DNA from: Schleiferiaceae bacterium
Lineage (GTDB): Bacteria > Bacteroidota > Bacteroidia > Flavobacteriales > Schleiferiaceae
DNA: 9,344 bases
NCBI GenBank assembly: GCA_025210575.1
Contig: JAOARK010000343.1
Location: 1 to 9,344 of the forward strand
Reading direction: 5' to 3'
Part shown: positions 1 to 8,400 of the stretch, piece by piece
How the letters are laid out: each line of letters starts with the position of its first letter
Position numbering within the stretch: position 1 is the stretch's first letter
Position numbers and translations under genes: made by a program
Notes under the pieces: model-generated
Databases searched by the model: none
Seen by the model: the letters and a program-made list of their open reading frames with translations, nothing else
Told to the model about the DNA's origin: nothing

Positions 1-1844
1 CAAATTATGTTATTGACTACAATCTATTCTATTCAGGAGGTTCTACTTTAGCTTCAGATGGTGGGCTTTACACAGATTTAGCTGCATGGAAAAGCTCTGC
101 TCCTTCTTTTAACATGAACTCTCTAGAAGGAGACCCCATTTTTACATCTGCAGATGACCTGCATATTTTAGGTACTATTCCAAATGACGTTGCAGACAAT
201 TCACTAAGCATTGCAACTGATATTGATGGAGATGCAAGACCTGCTTCAGGTTCTACAATAGCAGATATAGGCGCGGACGAATTCACACCAAAAAATGTTG
301 ATATTGCTGTGGTTCAGTATCTAAGCCCTGTTTCTTCATGTGGAGATTCAATTACTCCGATTGTTGTTGTTGTTCGCAATATGGGAACTGATACAATCAC
401 GTCATTCAATATTACATCTACTATTTCAGGATCTCTCTCTGCAAATGTGAATTATACTTTCACTGGATCTTTGGCTAGCCTTGAGTTTGACACGATTCAT
501 GTTGGTGATATTAACACCTATGGAGGTGGACAAGTCGTAGATTTTATGACTTATGCAACTCTTGTCAATGATGAAGATGGTAGCAACGATACCATCACAC
601 AGAAATCTTTTTTCATTCCTTCAGCACCTGTTACTGAAGATCAAATCGAAGTTTGTTATGATGCGAATCAAAATGCATTCCTAAAAGCAAAACAATTTCC
701 AGGGACATTCTACAATTGGTATGCGAACTCAACCGACACTGTACCTTTTGCTAGTGGAGACTCCATAAACTTCTCTATGGGAAATCAAACGACCTGGTAT
801 TTAGGGTATGCAAGTGGGATAAAAGATTCTCTTTCTAGCATTGGGTTTACAGGCACATTCGGTGGACAAGGAATTGCTTTCGATATTCACGCTAAAGCAA
901 ATATTCAAATTACAGGTTTTGGGTTGAATTCTGGAGCGCCAGCTGGTGATACAGTATCAGTAACTATTTATCACATTCCTGATGCATCTTACGAAGATCA
1001 TGCTGAAAACTTTGGTTCTTGGGTAGCGCTTGACACTGTTATGTTTGTTAGTGCTGGGTCAGGATTAGAGTCAAAGGTGTTACTGAACAATCCTATCATG
1101 ATACCTATTGGTTCTAAAAATGCAATCTATTTAGATTACAACTGTAACTGGGAGTTTGGCAATTCTTTAAATAAAGTAAAACAATCTCCATTCATGACTT
1201 ATGAAGGTGGTGTTGGTTACTGGGGATCGAATTTATCTAGCAGTACTTCAAACAAGATTTTTGATGGTGTAATTTATGCTGAAAACTTTGTGTGCTCGGA
1301 TACAAAAACTCAGGTTGACCTTTTATTGAATCCTGATACGGCTATTGCCAACATGGTTGCTATGGTTACACAACCAGACTCCATTCATGTAGATGCATCT
1401 GCAAGTCAAGGGCATCTGGTAGAGTGGTTCTTTGGAGATAGTGGTTATACAACAGGAACAACTGCTTCTTATCAATATGCCAATGGAGGCACGTATAATG
1501 TTATGTGTGTAGTTACTGATACTGTTTGTAACACCACTGATACAGCATACTATAACGCTATTGTAACCATTGGGATTACTGAAAATGAACTAAGTCAAAA
1601 TTTCATGGTTTACCCGAATCCAAGTGAGAATATTTTCAATATATCATTTGAGATCTTAAACCCTAGAAACATAACCCTAGAGGTTGTTGACGGTATGGGT
1701 AGAGTAATTGTTACAGAATCTTTGGGTAACAGCAACTCCATACAAAACCATCCAATAGACTTATCCAATTCTGAAGGTGGCGTTTATTTCATCCGTTTAT
1801 CAACCGATGACATAACCGCTGTGAAGAGAGTGATTAAGCTGTAA
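1..1844 (+). CDS. T9SS-secreted mosaic surface protein, 3' part (beta-helix end, CARDB-like, Ig-like, PKD, type A sorting domain)
   Basis: The reading frame is open from base 3, so the gene starts outside the window and the ATG at 114 is internal. Residues are counted from base 3 (613 visible). Residues 1-94 look like the end of a parallel beta-helix of the 'choice-of-anchor Q' kind: DYNLFYSGG early, then DIDGDARP (73-80) and the hallmark DIGADEF (88-94). Residues 97-209 resemble a CARDB/Ig-like adhesion domain (VVVVRNMGTDTI). Residues 213-280 are an Ig-like module with FYNWYANST. Residues 281-440 are a beta-sandwich of a kind recurrent in secreted Bacteroidota proteins (FDIHAKANIQITGF; IPIGSKNAIYLDY). 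Residues 444-523 form a PKD domain (WFFGDSG, YANGGTYNV). Residues 524-613 are a type A T9SS sorting domain, with VYPNPSENIFNISF near 537 and the terminal KRVIKL. The protein is therefore expected to cross the outer membrane by T9SS, lose this tail and be anchored or released. The target ligand or substrate cannot be read from the sequence. An intrinsic terminator follows the stop. Confidence 0.93.
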   Translation, partial: NYVIDYNLFYSGGSTLASDGGLYTDLAAWKSSAPSFNMNSLEGDPIFTSADDLHILGTIPNDVADNSLSIATDIDGDARPASGSTIADIGADEFTPKNVDIAVVQYLSPVSSCGDSITPIVVVVRNMGTDTITSFNITSTISGSLSANVNYTFTGSLASLEFDTIHVGDINTYGGGQVVDFMTYATLVNDEDGSNDTITQKSFFIPSAPVTEDQIEVCYDANQNAFLKAKQFPGTFYNWYANSTDTVPFASGDSINFSMGNQTTWYLGYASGIKDSLSSIGFTGTFGGQGIAFDIHAKANIQITGFGLNSGAPAGDTVSVTIYHIPDASYEDHAENFGSWVALDTVMFVSAGSGLESKVLLNNPIMIPIGSKNAIYLDYNCNWEFGNSLNKVKQSPFMTYEGGVGYWGSNLSSSTSNKIFDGVIYAENFVCSDTKTQVDLLLNPDTAIANMVAMVTQPDSIHVDASASQGHLVEWFFGDSGYTTGTTASYQYANGGTYNVMCVVTDTVCNTTDTAYYNAIVTIGITENELSQNFMVYPNPSENIFNISFEILNPRNITLEVVDGMGRVIVTESLGNSNSIQNHPIDLSNSEGGVYFIRLSTDDITAVKRVIKL

Positions 1845-1871
1845 GCTTTTCATTTTATGTTTTGTTTGTTG

Positions 1872-1898
1872 AGCCCTGGTATATCTGGGGCTTTTTTT
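1872..1898 (+). terminator. Intrinsic terminator of the T9SS cargo gene
   Basis: An 8-bp stem (AGCCCTGG pairing with CTGGGGCT, including two G-T pairs) with a 5-base TATAT loop is followed directly by seven T residues. It lies 28 bases after the stop codon of the upstream gene. It also sits 3 bases beyond the stop of the convergent lipoprotein gene. On that strand the hairpin is not followed by a T run, so it looks directional towards the + strand gene. Confidence 0.88.
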
Positions 1899-1901
1899 GT
1901 T

Positions 1902-4900
1902 TTACTCTTTATACCCTAATTCGTCAAGAATTTTTCTGATGGTGTATGGAAGATCTGGAGCGTTTTCAACATTTTGGTCAAAAACAACGTTCGTCCCAGA
2001 TGGATCTTCATATTCAATCGTCTGCTTTTTATAGTATTCCACCGCTTGTTGCCCATAGACTCTAAACTTAGGTCGATAAGGTCCTTGCTCATTTTTAGGC
2101 AACATTTGCTCTCGTTCGGCATAGGCTGGGTTATATACAGGGTTGTTTTTATAAACCCCTCTTTGCCTTTCAAACTGCTTCCCGCTACTGCCTTTTTCTA
2201 CCTCTCCAATTCGCCTGATTCCAGTTACGTTGATAATCGTGTAACCTTTACTCCATTTCGCCAAGTTGTCTTCTTTATATGCTGTTTTACCCGCTGGCCT
2301 CATTGCACTGTTATTTCCGGCATTTTTTAAAGTCTTTCTATAAGGAGAGTTTTGCCAATTTTCTGGGTTTCTTAAATACCAGGTCATTTCAGCCCGGGTA
2401 TATGAAAGGTTAGAAGCTTTACCCCATTTAACCCAATTTTGACTATCGAATTCGCTAAAATTGTCATCTTTTACTCCCATATACGAAATTCCATAGCCTG
2501 AATTCGCTTTTCTCATTAATTTTTCAGCATTTACTTGACTAAGGCTAGTTTTGAACTTATTTTTTCCTAAATAACTTATTCTTGTCGGTCTCGCCTTTCC
2601 ATCTAATAGAATTTCAGCCTCACTATGAACAACCTCTATTTCAAAGACTGGGTTATCTTTATCATTCCCGTTTATTATTAATGGTAAATTTGGGGTTACC
2701 AACAAATAAGAATACTGATATGAATGAGCGTTAAAGTTTTCTGTTCCCGGCATTCCATCGGGGTATTCTCCTCCATAATAATTATAGGTTTTGCCATTCT
2801 TTGATTTCACGGATTTTTTCTGAGAAGAAGAGTAGTCTCCTCTTTGTTTTCTCGCGCATGTATAAACAACAGTAGGGTCGAAATTGCTAGCCTTTATTAC
2901 CTTCGACTTCCCATTATTAACTGTCTGATCAACTTTGAAGTTTCCTGAAGCAGAACCAAGTATTAAACGTTTAGAGTACATAAAATCATCTATATCACGG
3001 ACAACTGCAGTAACGTTTGACTGGTCTCCTTTTATTATATCGCCAATTCTAATTCCATCTATACTCTCCAGTTCCACCCAAGCACATATTCTAAACTTAT
3101 CATTGACTTGCCATTCTTTTGGCTTCCTATCTATCTTATTAATATAAGTGAGTTCATCTTCACTTAATAAATTTGATGGCTTTTGAAATACCGTTGTCCA
3201 ATTTATATGTGTCCTAATAGAGTTGATAAACGGCAGACCTATTGTTGAAATAAATTGCTTATTTGCTATGCTGTTTCCAGCTAAATAGTCTCTACTAATT
3301 GAAACTAATTTGGGATTGGAGCCATCATCTTCTTTCGTTGATAATATTTCGAAATTTAGAATCATTTTTTTTGAAGTAACGGTATTTGAGCCAAACAACA
3401 TTCCCTGCTTGTCTTTCAGTAATTTTTGTCCATTATTGTTATAACAAGGTGTCCAATAACCATGTATGCTATTGAATCTTGTAGTATTACCTAAAAACAC
3501 AAATTTTTCTGTGTGGATCACAAGCGCTCGATTACTACCACCCATTCTTCTAGTCTTCCAAAAATTTCCATTTTCGCTTGTTATTTCAAGGCATCTATTT
3601 GCTAAAGATTTAATTAATTCACCATCATTTTCAAGTTGACTATTTATTCCTGAATAATCTTCTGAAAATCTTGCCATAAATGTTTCAGTTGTGGGTGTAA
3701 ATCTATTTACTGGACTATAGTTAACTGTGAAATCATCAAGTATATAGTAGACCCCTCCTGCTGTTTTCCCTCCTGTTTGACCAAGGCAATTTGGACCAGA
3801 AAAATCAGCTTTTCCGATAAACGCCACAAAACCAAACTTATCTACATCAGTAAGATGTTTATCCACTTTTGTTGATCCTGAATTCCCTATGTTTCCTGTA
3901 GAAAACATAAAAAGTTCCTTTTTTGTAATGTTATTACCCTTGGTTAATTCATTCCATTCAACTTTAGGGTTGATGTTCAATACCATGAAAACTCCACCGC
4001 CTCCTAAGTTTCCTGTTCCCACACCCTTAATGTAAGGGTCTGCTATTTCAAAATGATTATGAGCTGGCACCCACTCAACATTGTGGCTAACACAATGATT
4101 TTTATATCCTGAAAACCTGAATAAATAATTAGGTTGCTGATACTTCGAATTTCCAATTCCAGCTCTGATTTTTATTCCATTGTAGTCTTCTATTCCGAAC
4201 TTTATTCTTCCCGGGTTTTCACTTCCCGTATGGATGAGAAAGTTTTTACTCGAGTTTCCAATATTAAAGGTGCCTAACTGGGGGGCTACATATGCCGTGA
4301 GCACATATCCACTCCTTGATATTTCTTTGAGTAGAATTTTATCCGGGCTTATTGGATTTTGCCATTCTTGAAAGCTTTTAGCTAATGCTTTTGTGTTATC
4401 AAAAAATATGTAGCCCTGTCCATTTTCTTGAGGCTTTGAAACATCTCGGTCACCACCATTGAATTCAAAATCAACCAAGCAATATTCAGAAGCCTGATAA
4501 ATGACTTTTGCATATCGAGCTGAAATATCGTAGTCAATGTATTCATCAGTAAACTGACCATGAGCCCCATTCAGGTGATTTTTTAATCCAACAAATGACT
4601 TTCCAATATCTTCTTTAGTGAAAACTTCTGGAATTGTAATTCCAGTTTTGTTGTTCTGAACAGCAACTATTTTTGTTACCCCTTTTGGGTAATCGTTGTA
4701 TTTCAATCCTGTATTCAGCTTTTCGAATTCTGCTTTTGATAACGGGTAGAAATTGATCAAGGGAAAATCAAAGCCTTCATACTGCCTTCCATCCAAAGGC
4801 TTGTAATAAGCTTGTGCACCAAACTTCTCGGGTACAATTTGATCTTTGGGGTAATTCGGTTTTTCTTTTATTGGTTTGCTAGACGTTTCTTTAGGTTTTT

Positions 4901-5009
4901 GGCTTGTGCTAGGTTGCCTTATTGGTTCCTGCTGTGTAACACAAGAAAAAAAACTAACCAATAAAAAAAGAAACATTAGCGATTTGAGCACCTCGTGCTT
5001 GGTTTTCAT
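1902..5009 (-). CDS. Large orphan lipoprotein (1035 aa), unknown function
   Basis: I do not recognise this as a named family. The chosen start (ATG ending at 5009) gives a textbook lipoprotein signal: basic MKTKHEVLK, hydrophobic core at residues 10-22 and lipobox SFFSC with Cys23. An in-frame ATG at 5042 would add 11 residues, but it coincides with the predicted transcription start, so it is less likely. Residues 24-64 form a Pro/Lys/Ser/Gln-rich tether, suggesting an envelope lipoprotein held away from the membrane. The remaining ~970 residues are rich in aromatic residues, Asn, Gly and Lys and look beta-rich, without membrane segments. FTKEDIGKSF (130-139) resembles the 'ADVGK' entry motif of phage tail-spike/pectate-lyase-like beta-helix proteins. 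Two tandem units at 651-670 (GIRIGDIIKGDQSNVTAVV) and 685-705 (SGNFKVDQTVNNGKS) follow the G-x-F-x-x-G-[DE]-x-[IV]-x-G-x-x-S pattern common in virion proteins. A His-rich spot (H309, H317, H319) is visible but no catalytic signature is clear. The gene is convergent with the T9SS cargo gene and divergent from the giant adhesin. Existence of the gene is near certain; the role is unknown. Confidence 0.92.
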   Translation of the reverse strand: MKTKHEVLKSLMFLFLLVSFFSCVTQQEPIRQPSTSQKPKETSSKPIKEKPNYPKDQIVPEKFGAQAYYKPLDGRQYEGFDFPLINFYPLSKAEFEKLNTGLKYNDYPKGVTKIVAVQNNKTGITIPEVFTKEDIGKSFVGLKNHLNGAHGQFTDEYIDYDISARYAKVIYQASEYCLVDFEFNGGDRDVSKPQENGQGYIFFDNTKALAKSFQEWQNPISPDKILLKEISRSGYVLTAYVAPQLGTFNIGNSSKNFLIHTGSENPGRIKFGIEDYNGIKIRAGIGNSKYQQPNYLFRFSGYKNHCVSHNVEWVPAHNHFEIADPYIKGVGTGNLGGGGVFMVLNINPKVEWNELTKGNNITKKELFMFSTGNIGNSGSTKVDKHLTDVDKFGFVAFIGKADFSGPNCLGQTGGKTAGGVYYILDDFTVNYSPVNRFTPTTETFMARFSEDYSGINSQLENDGELIKSLANRCLEITSENGNFWKTRRMGGSNRALVIHTEKFVFLGNTTRFNSIHGYWTPCYNNNGQKLLKDKQGMLFGSNTVTSKKMILNFEILSTKEDDGSNPKLVSISRDYLAGNSIANKQFISTIGLPFINSIRTHINWTTVFQKPSNLLSEDELTYINKIDRKPKEWQVNDKFRICAWVELESIDGIRIGDIIKGDQSNVTAVVRDIDDFMYSKRLILGSASGNFKVDQTVNNGKSKVIKASNFDPTVVYTCARKQRGDYSSSQKKSVKSKNGKTYNYYGGEYPDGMPGTENFNAHSYQYSYLLVTPNLPLIINGNDKDNPVFEIEVVHSEAEILLDGKARPTRISYLGKNKFKTSLSQVNAEKLMRKANSGYGISYMGVKDDNFSEFDSQNWVKWGKASNLSYTRAEMTWYLRNPENWQNSPYRKTLKNAGNNSAMRPAGKTAYKEDNLAKWSKGYTIINVTGIRRIGEVEKGSSGKQFERQRGVYKNNPVYNPAYAEREQMLPKNEQGPYRPKFRVYGQQAVEYYKKQTIEYEDPSGTNVVFDQNVENAPDLPYTIRKILDELGYKE

Positions 5010-5048
5010 AACCTGAATCATTTTATGGGAAATATCTATCAATTATTT

Positions 5049-5056
5049 CAAATATA
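5049..5056 (-). promoter_or_regulatory. Bacteroidota -7 promoter element for the lipoprotein gene
   Basis: On the - strand this reads TATATTTG, an exact match to the TAnnTTTG -7 consensus of the Bacteroidota primary sigma factor. Transcription would begin around 5043, leaving a leader of about 34 bases before the preferred ATG (5009). No TTG is seen at the expected -33 position, so the match is to one element only. Confidence 0.5.
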
Positions 5057-5126
5057 GTCAGAGTTTTCTCACGGCATTATCAGCCCATGTTCGTGCACTT
5101 GACCTAGCTTTCTCTTTAAACAAAAC

Positions 5127-5136
5127 TTGCTAGCAA
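5127..5136. repeat. Perfect 10-bp palindrome TTGCTAGCAA
   Basis: TTGCTAGCAA is self-complementary over all ten bases and lies upstream of both divergent genes. It could be half of an operator or a chance occurrence; no second copy was seen nearby. Confidence 0.3.
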
Positions 5137-5179
5137 ACTCTTCTCAGCTATACACACTATTTGATATCTAAAAAGGTAA

Positions 5180-5230
5180 TGTGTCAACCAATATTGACTT
5201 GTTGATACCTATCAATAAGGCTGTGTCAAC
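5180..5230. promoter_or_regulatory. Operator-like cluster: 9-bp direct repeats around a palindrome
   Basis: TGTGTCAAC occurs at 5180-5188 and again at 5222-5230, exactly 42 bp apart, which is close to four helical turns. Each copy has AAGG a few bases upstream. Between them lies the inverted repeat TTGATA-CC-TATCAA (5202-5215), and GTTGA (5201-5205) is the complement of the TCAAC core of the repeats. The arrangement suits a regulator binding on one face of the DNA upstream of the adhesin gene. This is an inference from sequence symmetry only. Confidence 0.35.
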
Positions 5231-5292
5231 AGCATAATTTGAAAGCGTAATCATGGCTCAAAGCTTTGGTGAGTATTTCACTTTTTTTAGTT

Positions 5293-5424
5293 ATGAAAAA
5301 TTCTCAAACTGGGAAAAAACAGTTTAGAAAAGAGAACCCACGATCGACCTCGGGCGTTTCCACAGCCGTTAACTCCATCACCTCGCTTGATTTGTCCAAC
5401 TTCAATCGTGAAGATAAAAGTTAA
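5293..5424 (+). CDS. Possible small ORF (43 aa) just upstream of the adhesin
   Basis: An ATG opens a 43-codon frame ending in TAA six bases before the adhesin's first ATG, and in the same frame as the adhesin. The peptide starts MKNSQTGKKQFRKENPRS and is hydrophilic and basic at the front, Ser/Thr-rich in the middle (STSGVSTAVNSITS), with no signal peptide or membrane segment. It matches no family I know. Its middle part is richer in G+C than the flanking intergenic DNA. It could be a small protein, a translated leader affecting adhesin expression, or chance. The short length makes it uncertain. Confidence 0.25.
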   Translation: MKNSQTGKKQFRKENPRSTSGVSTAVNSITSLDLSNFNREDKS

Positions 5425-5430
5425 CCCGAA

Positions 5431-8400
5431 ATGAAGAATTATACAACACCAAAAGCAAGCCAATGGCTTGTGTATGTATTAGAAATTGGATTAATGATAG
5501 TCCACACTTTCTCAGCAAAAAAAAATAGCTCGTATTTTAATTCATGGGCCTTCAAGTCTCTATGTCTTTTTACATTGTTTTTCCAATGCTTCGCCTCTTC
5601 CGCCCAAACTCAAACGAGCATAAGCCATACGGACGAAAGCTGCCTTGGTAATGCAGAAGTGGAGGTTGTTTTGTCAAACACAAGCACGGGAACGCACTAT
5701 GAAATATTGTTTTTCTATACCCCAGGGGCCTTGTCTCCTACATACTCAAGCGGAACAATAATATCAACTGGTACGGATATTACTTATAAATTTTTTGGTC
5801 TTCAAGATGGAGACTATCAAATAACCGTAGATTCTGCGAACAACTCCATCAAAACCATTGTGGACACCATCTTGGATGTGAGCGTTCCTGTAAGTATTGC
5901 TCAAACCTCAACATACACCTGCTCAGGTTGGGAAATAGACCCTGCTTTCCAGGCAGGATTCCCTTCGAGCTACAGTGTGTTAGATCATGCTGCACAATCT
6001 ATTGGTCTAGACAATCTACACGTAGATAGCATTGCTCGAGGAATAAATATAACTACGGTAATCCTGAGATCATTAGACGTCTGCGGAAATACGGTTGATT
6101 TACCTATTTCCCTACCTGAATACAGTTACGATTATAACACACAGGACATTTCATACCAGCACAAATATACCAGTTGCAGTGCTGGGCAAACATCTATTAC
6201 GTATCAGTATGACGTAGGAAACAACAACGTAACTCATTTTGATGGTGCGTTTCCCGTGACTGTTACCAACCAATTCATAAAAAACGGAACAACAGACACG
6301 ACCACAGTTGGCCCTTTTATCATTTCCAACACTTCTAATTACAAGAGTTCAAGTCAAAATTTAACTCTTGATGTTGATGAAAATTACAAACTTGTAACCA
6401 CTGTAGTTGACCAATGCGGCAACTCAATTGTAGGAAACCCAAAGTCTTTTACTACAAAGATGAGCTACTCCTTGCAATCAAGAAACACTAATCTGTGTGG
6501 TAAAAAATATATGCGGGTACGCAATCTTGTTGGTGAGGGGCCAGGTGTATATCATATGCATTTTCTACAAGTTCCTTCTGGCTTTAACCCTGAAAACTAC
6601 CGTAGTGAGTTTTCTACAGATGGTGATGGAGATTCTCTAACCGGAACATTCACTTCTAATGTGAACAGCTCTCAAGTTGTTAATTTTGGCAGTAGTAATA
6701 CCTCTCTACCCGATGGATTCTACCAACTTCAAATTACGGACGACTGCGGCAGGTCAGTAACTAAAAGTGTTACTTTAAATACCAGTGGAGGCACGCCTTA
6801 CGCTGGGCTAAAAAGAGTTACCCCTGGATGTGGTGATCATAGTTCTATAGCCGTAGAAATAAGCGGAACACGCTTTTTCCACAAAACACTTTTAACTAGC
6901 GCACCTGCACCTTGGCTATCATACCATTCTTTAAACGCTAGTGACTTACCCGTGCAAGTTGATTCTTTTTTAACCCCGAACAACAGACATTTTAAAATGA
7001 CAGAAATGACTGAGGGGACTTACGACTTTCACTTCTATTACACCTGCGACACTACGGACAAGTTGACTTTTTCACACACTGTCCCCAGCAGCCCTCATAA
7101 TTACGGTTTTGATAGTTTGAACATTGAAAAAACCTGTGCCGGCTTTAGCCTGATTGGCTCTTTTTACACGAAAGGATCCAATTTCTCTCTTGCAATCCAG
7201 AGAGAAAGCAGCCCAGGAGATTGGTCTTCTCCATTAGGTACGGGAGGTCAATACAATCTATTTACAAATGCAGGAAGCCAAAGTTACAATGCCACCCACC
7301 ACCCGTTCAACACTCCAATATTCATTCAATCTGGCAAATACCGTTTCATCTATAGCCCAAAAGTACTTAACACGAGCAGCAATAACATCAATAACACCTT
7401 GGCTTGCGATTATGAAGTGCTGGAAGAATTAAATATCGAAATTGGAGAAATTACGTTGAACGATTATTTTGTCTTTGAATGCGCGCCACATGAGCATGAA
7501 CTACTCCTAGATATCAATGGAGTGGAACCTTATACCTACATCATAAACTCTGAGGACAACCCATACTTTGTATCCGACACAACATCAACTCCTATCTTTC
7601 AAGGTTTAGAAAAAGGGCTGTATTCGGTAAATGTTAAAGATGGTTGTGGCGCACAAAGAACATTCTACTTCTTTATTAGTGCACCTCGATTACCAAGCAT
7701 AATGCCTTTTAACTTATGCAATGGTTCAACAAGTGGCTTTCTGAAAAGTCCGGCAATCGCTTATGCTCAATACAAATGGACCAAAGGAAACGACACCACC
7801 ACATTGGGTACATCACACGTCTTGAATTTTGCAACATTTAATGACAACGTTGATACCGGTCTTTACAAGTTGACTATATCATCCTTTCCTCCGGGGGCTT
7901 GTTTTGATGGCATGCAGCTCAGTTACCATGTTCCCGCAGGTCTTTCTTCAAACCCTCCAAATGCAGGCACAGGAGATACTGCTTATGTCTCTTCTGACAT
8001 CGATATCCCGGTTAACCTTAGAGATTACATCAATGGCCCTTTTGATTCTTGGGGGTCGTTTACTGAGACAACGGTTCCAAGTTCAGGCCTTGAGTTTAAT
8101 GGTCTTTTCTATCCGAGTCAAGCAGGGCCGGGCACCTACACCTTTGATTACAAGGTGGATGGAGCATGTGTGAATAGTGATATAACCACAGTAACGGTTA
8201 TAGCCACAGCGGTATCTGATTTAGAAGTGAAAATGAGATTCAGTGAGACTGCACCTACAGAGGGCGACTCCATCAAATGCTTTATAACCATTGAGAACAA
8301 TGGTCCAAATCATGTTACATCGGCTAGACTGGACGATGTCATTCCCGCTGGTTTAACCCTTTTAGGAAACACTCCTGATAAAGGGCTGTATGCAAACGAC

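Larger units (their letters stand above)
5057..5292. other. Divergent intergenic region
   Basis: This is AT-rich sequence between the lipoprotein and the giant adhesin gene, with no convincing gene. It holds two palindromes and a pair of direct repeats, listed separately, which could be regulatory. The best + strand promoter candidate is a degenerate -7 element (ATAATTTG, 5234-5241) that differs from the TA positions of the consensus. No riboswitch, tRNA or insertion-sequence end was recognised. Confidence 0.5.

Noticed and set aside
68..286. 72-codon - strand ORF at the window start
   Set aside because: It lies opposite the beta-helix/choice-of-anchor Q coding sequence, which has clear family motifs in the + frame.
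1872..1898. Hairpin as a bidirectional terminator serving the lipoprotein gene too
   Set aside because: On the - strand the stem is followed by an A/C-rich stretch, not a T run, so only + strand termination is supported.
1974..2330. 118-codon + strand ORF antisense to the lipoprotein gene
   Set aside because: It lies wholly opposite a long well-supported coding frame, and its product has no recognisable domain or sensible composition.
5253..5327. 24-codon ORF starting MAQSFGEYF in the intergenic region
   Set aside because: It is too short, overlaps the other small ORF in a different frame, and has no supporting signal.
5040..5430. Insertion sequence or MITE remnant in the divergent region
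   Set aside because: The 9-bp repeats are direct, there are no matching terminal inverted repeats, and there is no transposase fragment.
7904..8173. 89-codon + strand ORF in another frame of the adhesin
   Set aside because: The adhesin frame is uninterrupted here with recognisable Ig-like sequence; the alternative product is Met/Leu/Gln-rich shadow sequence.
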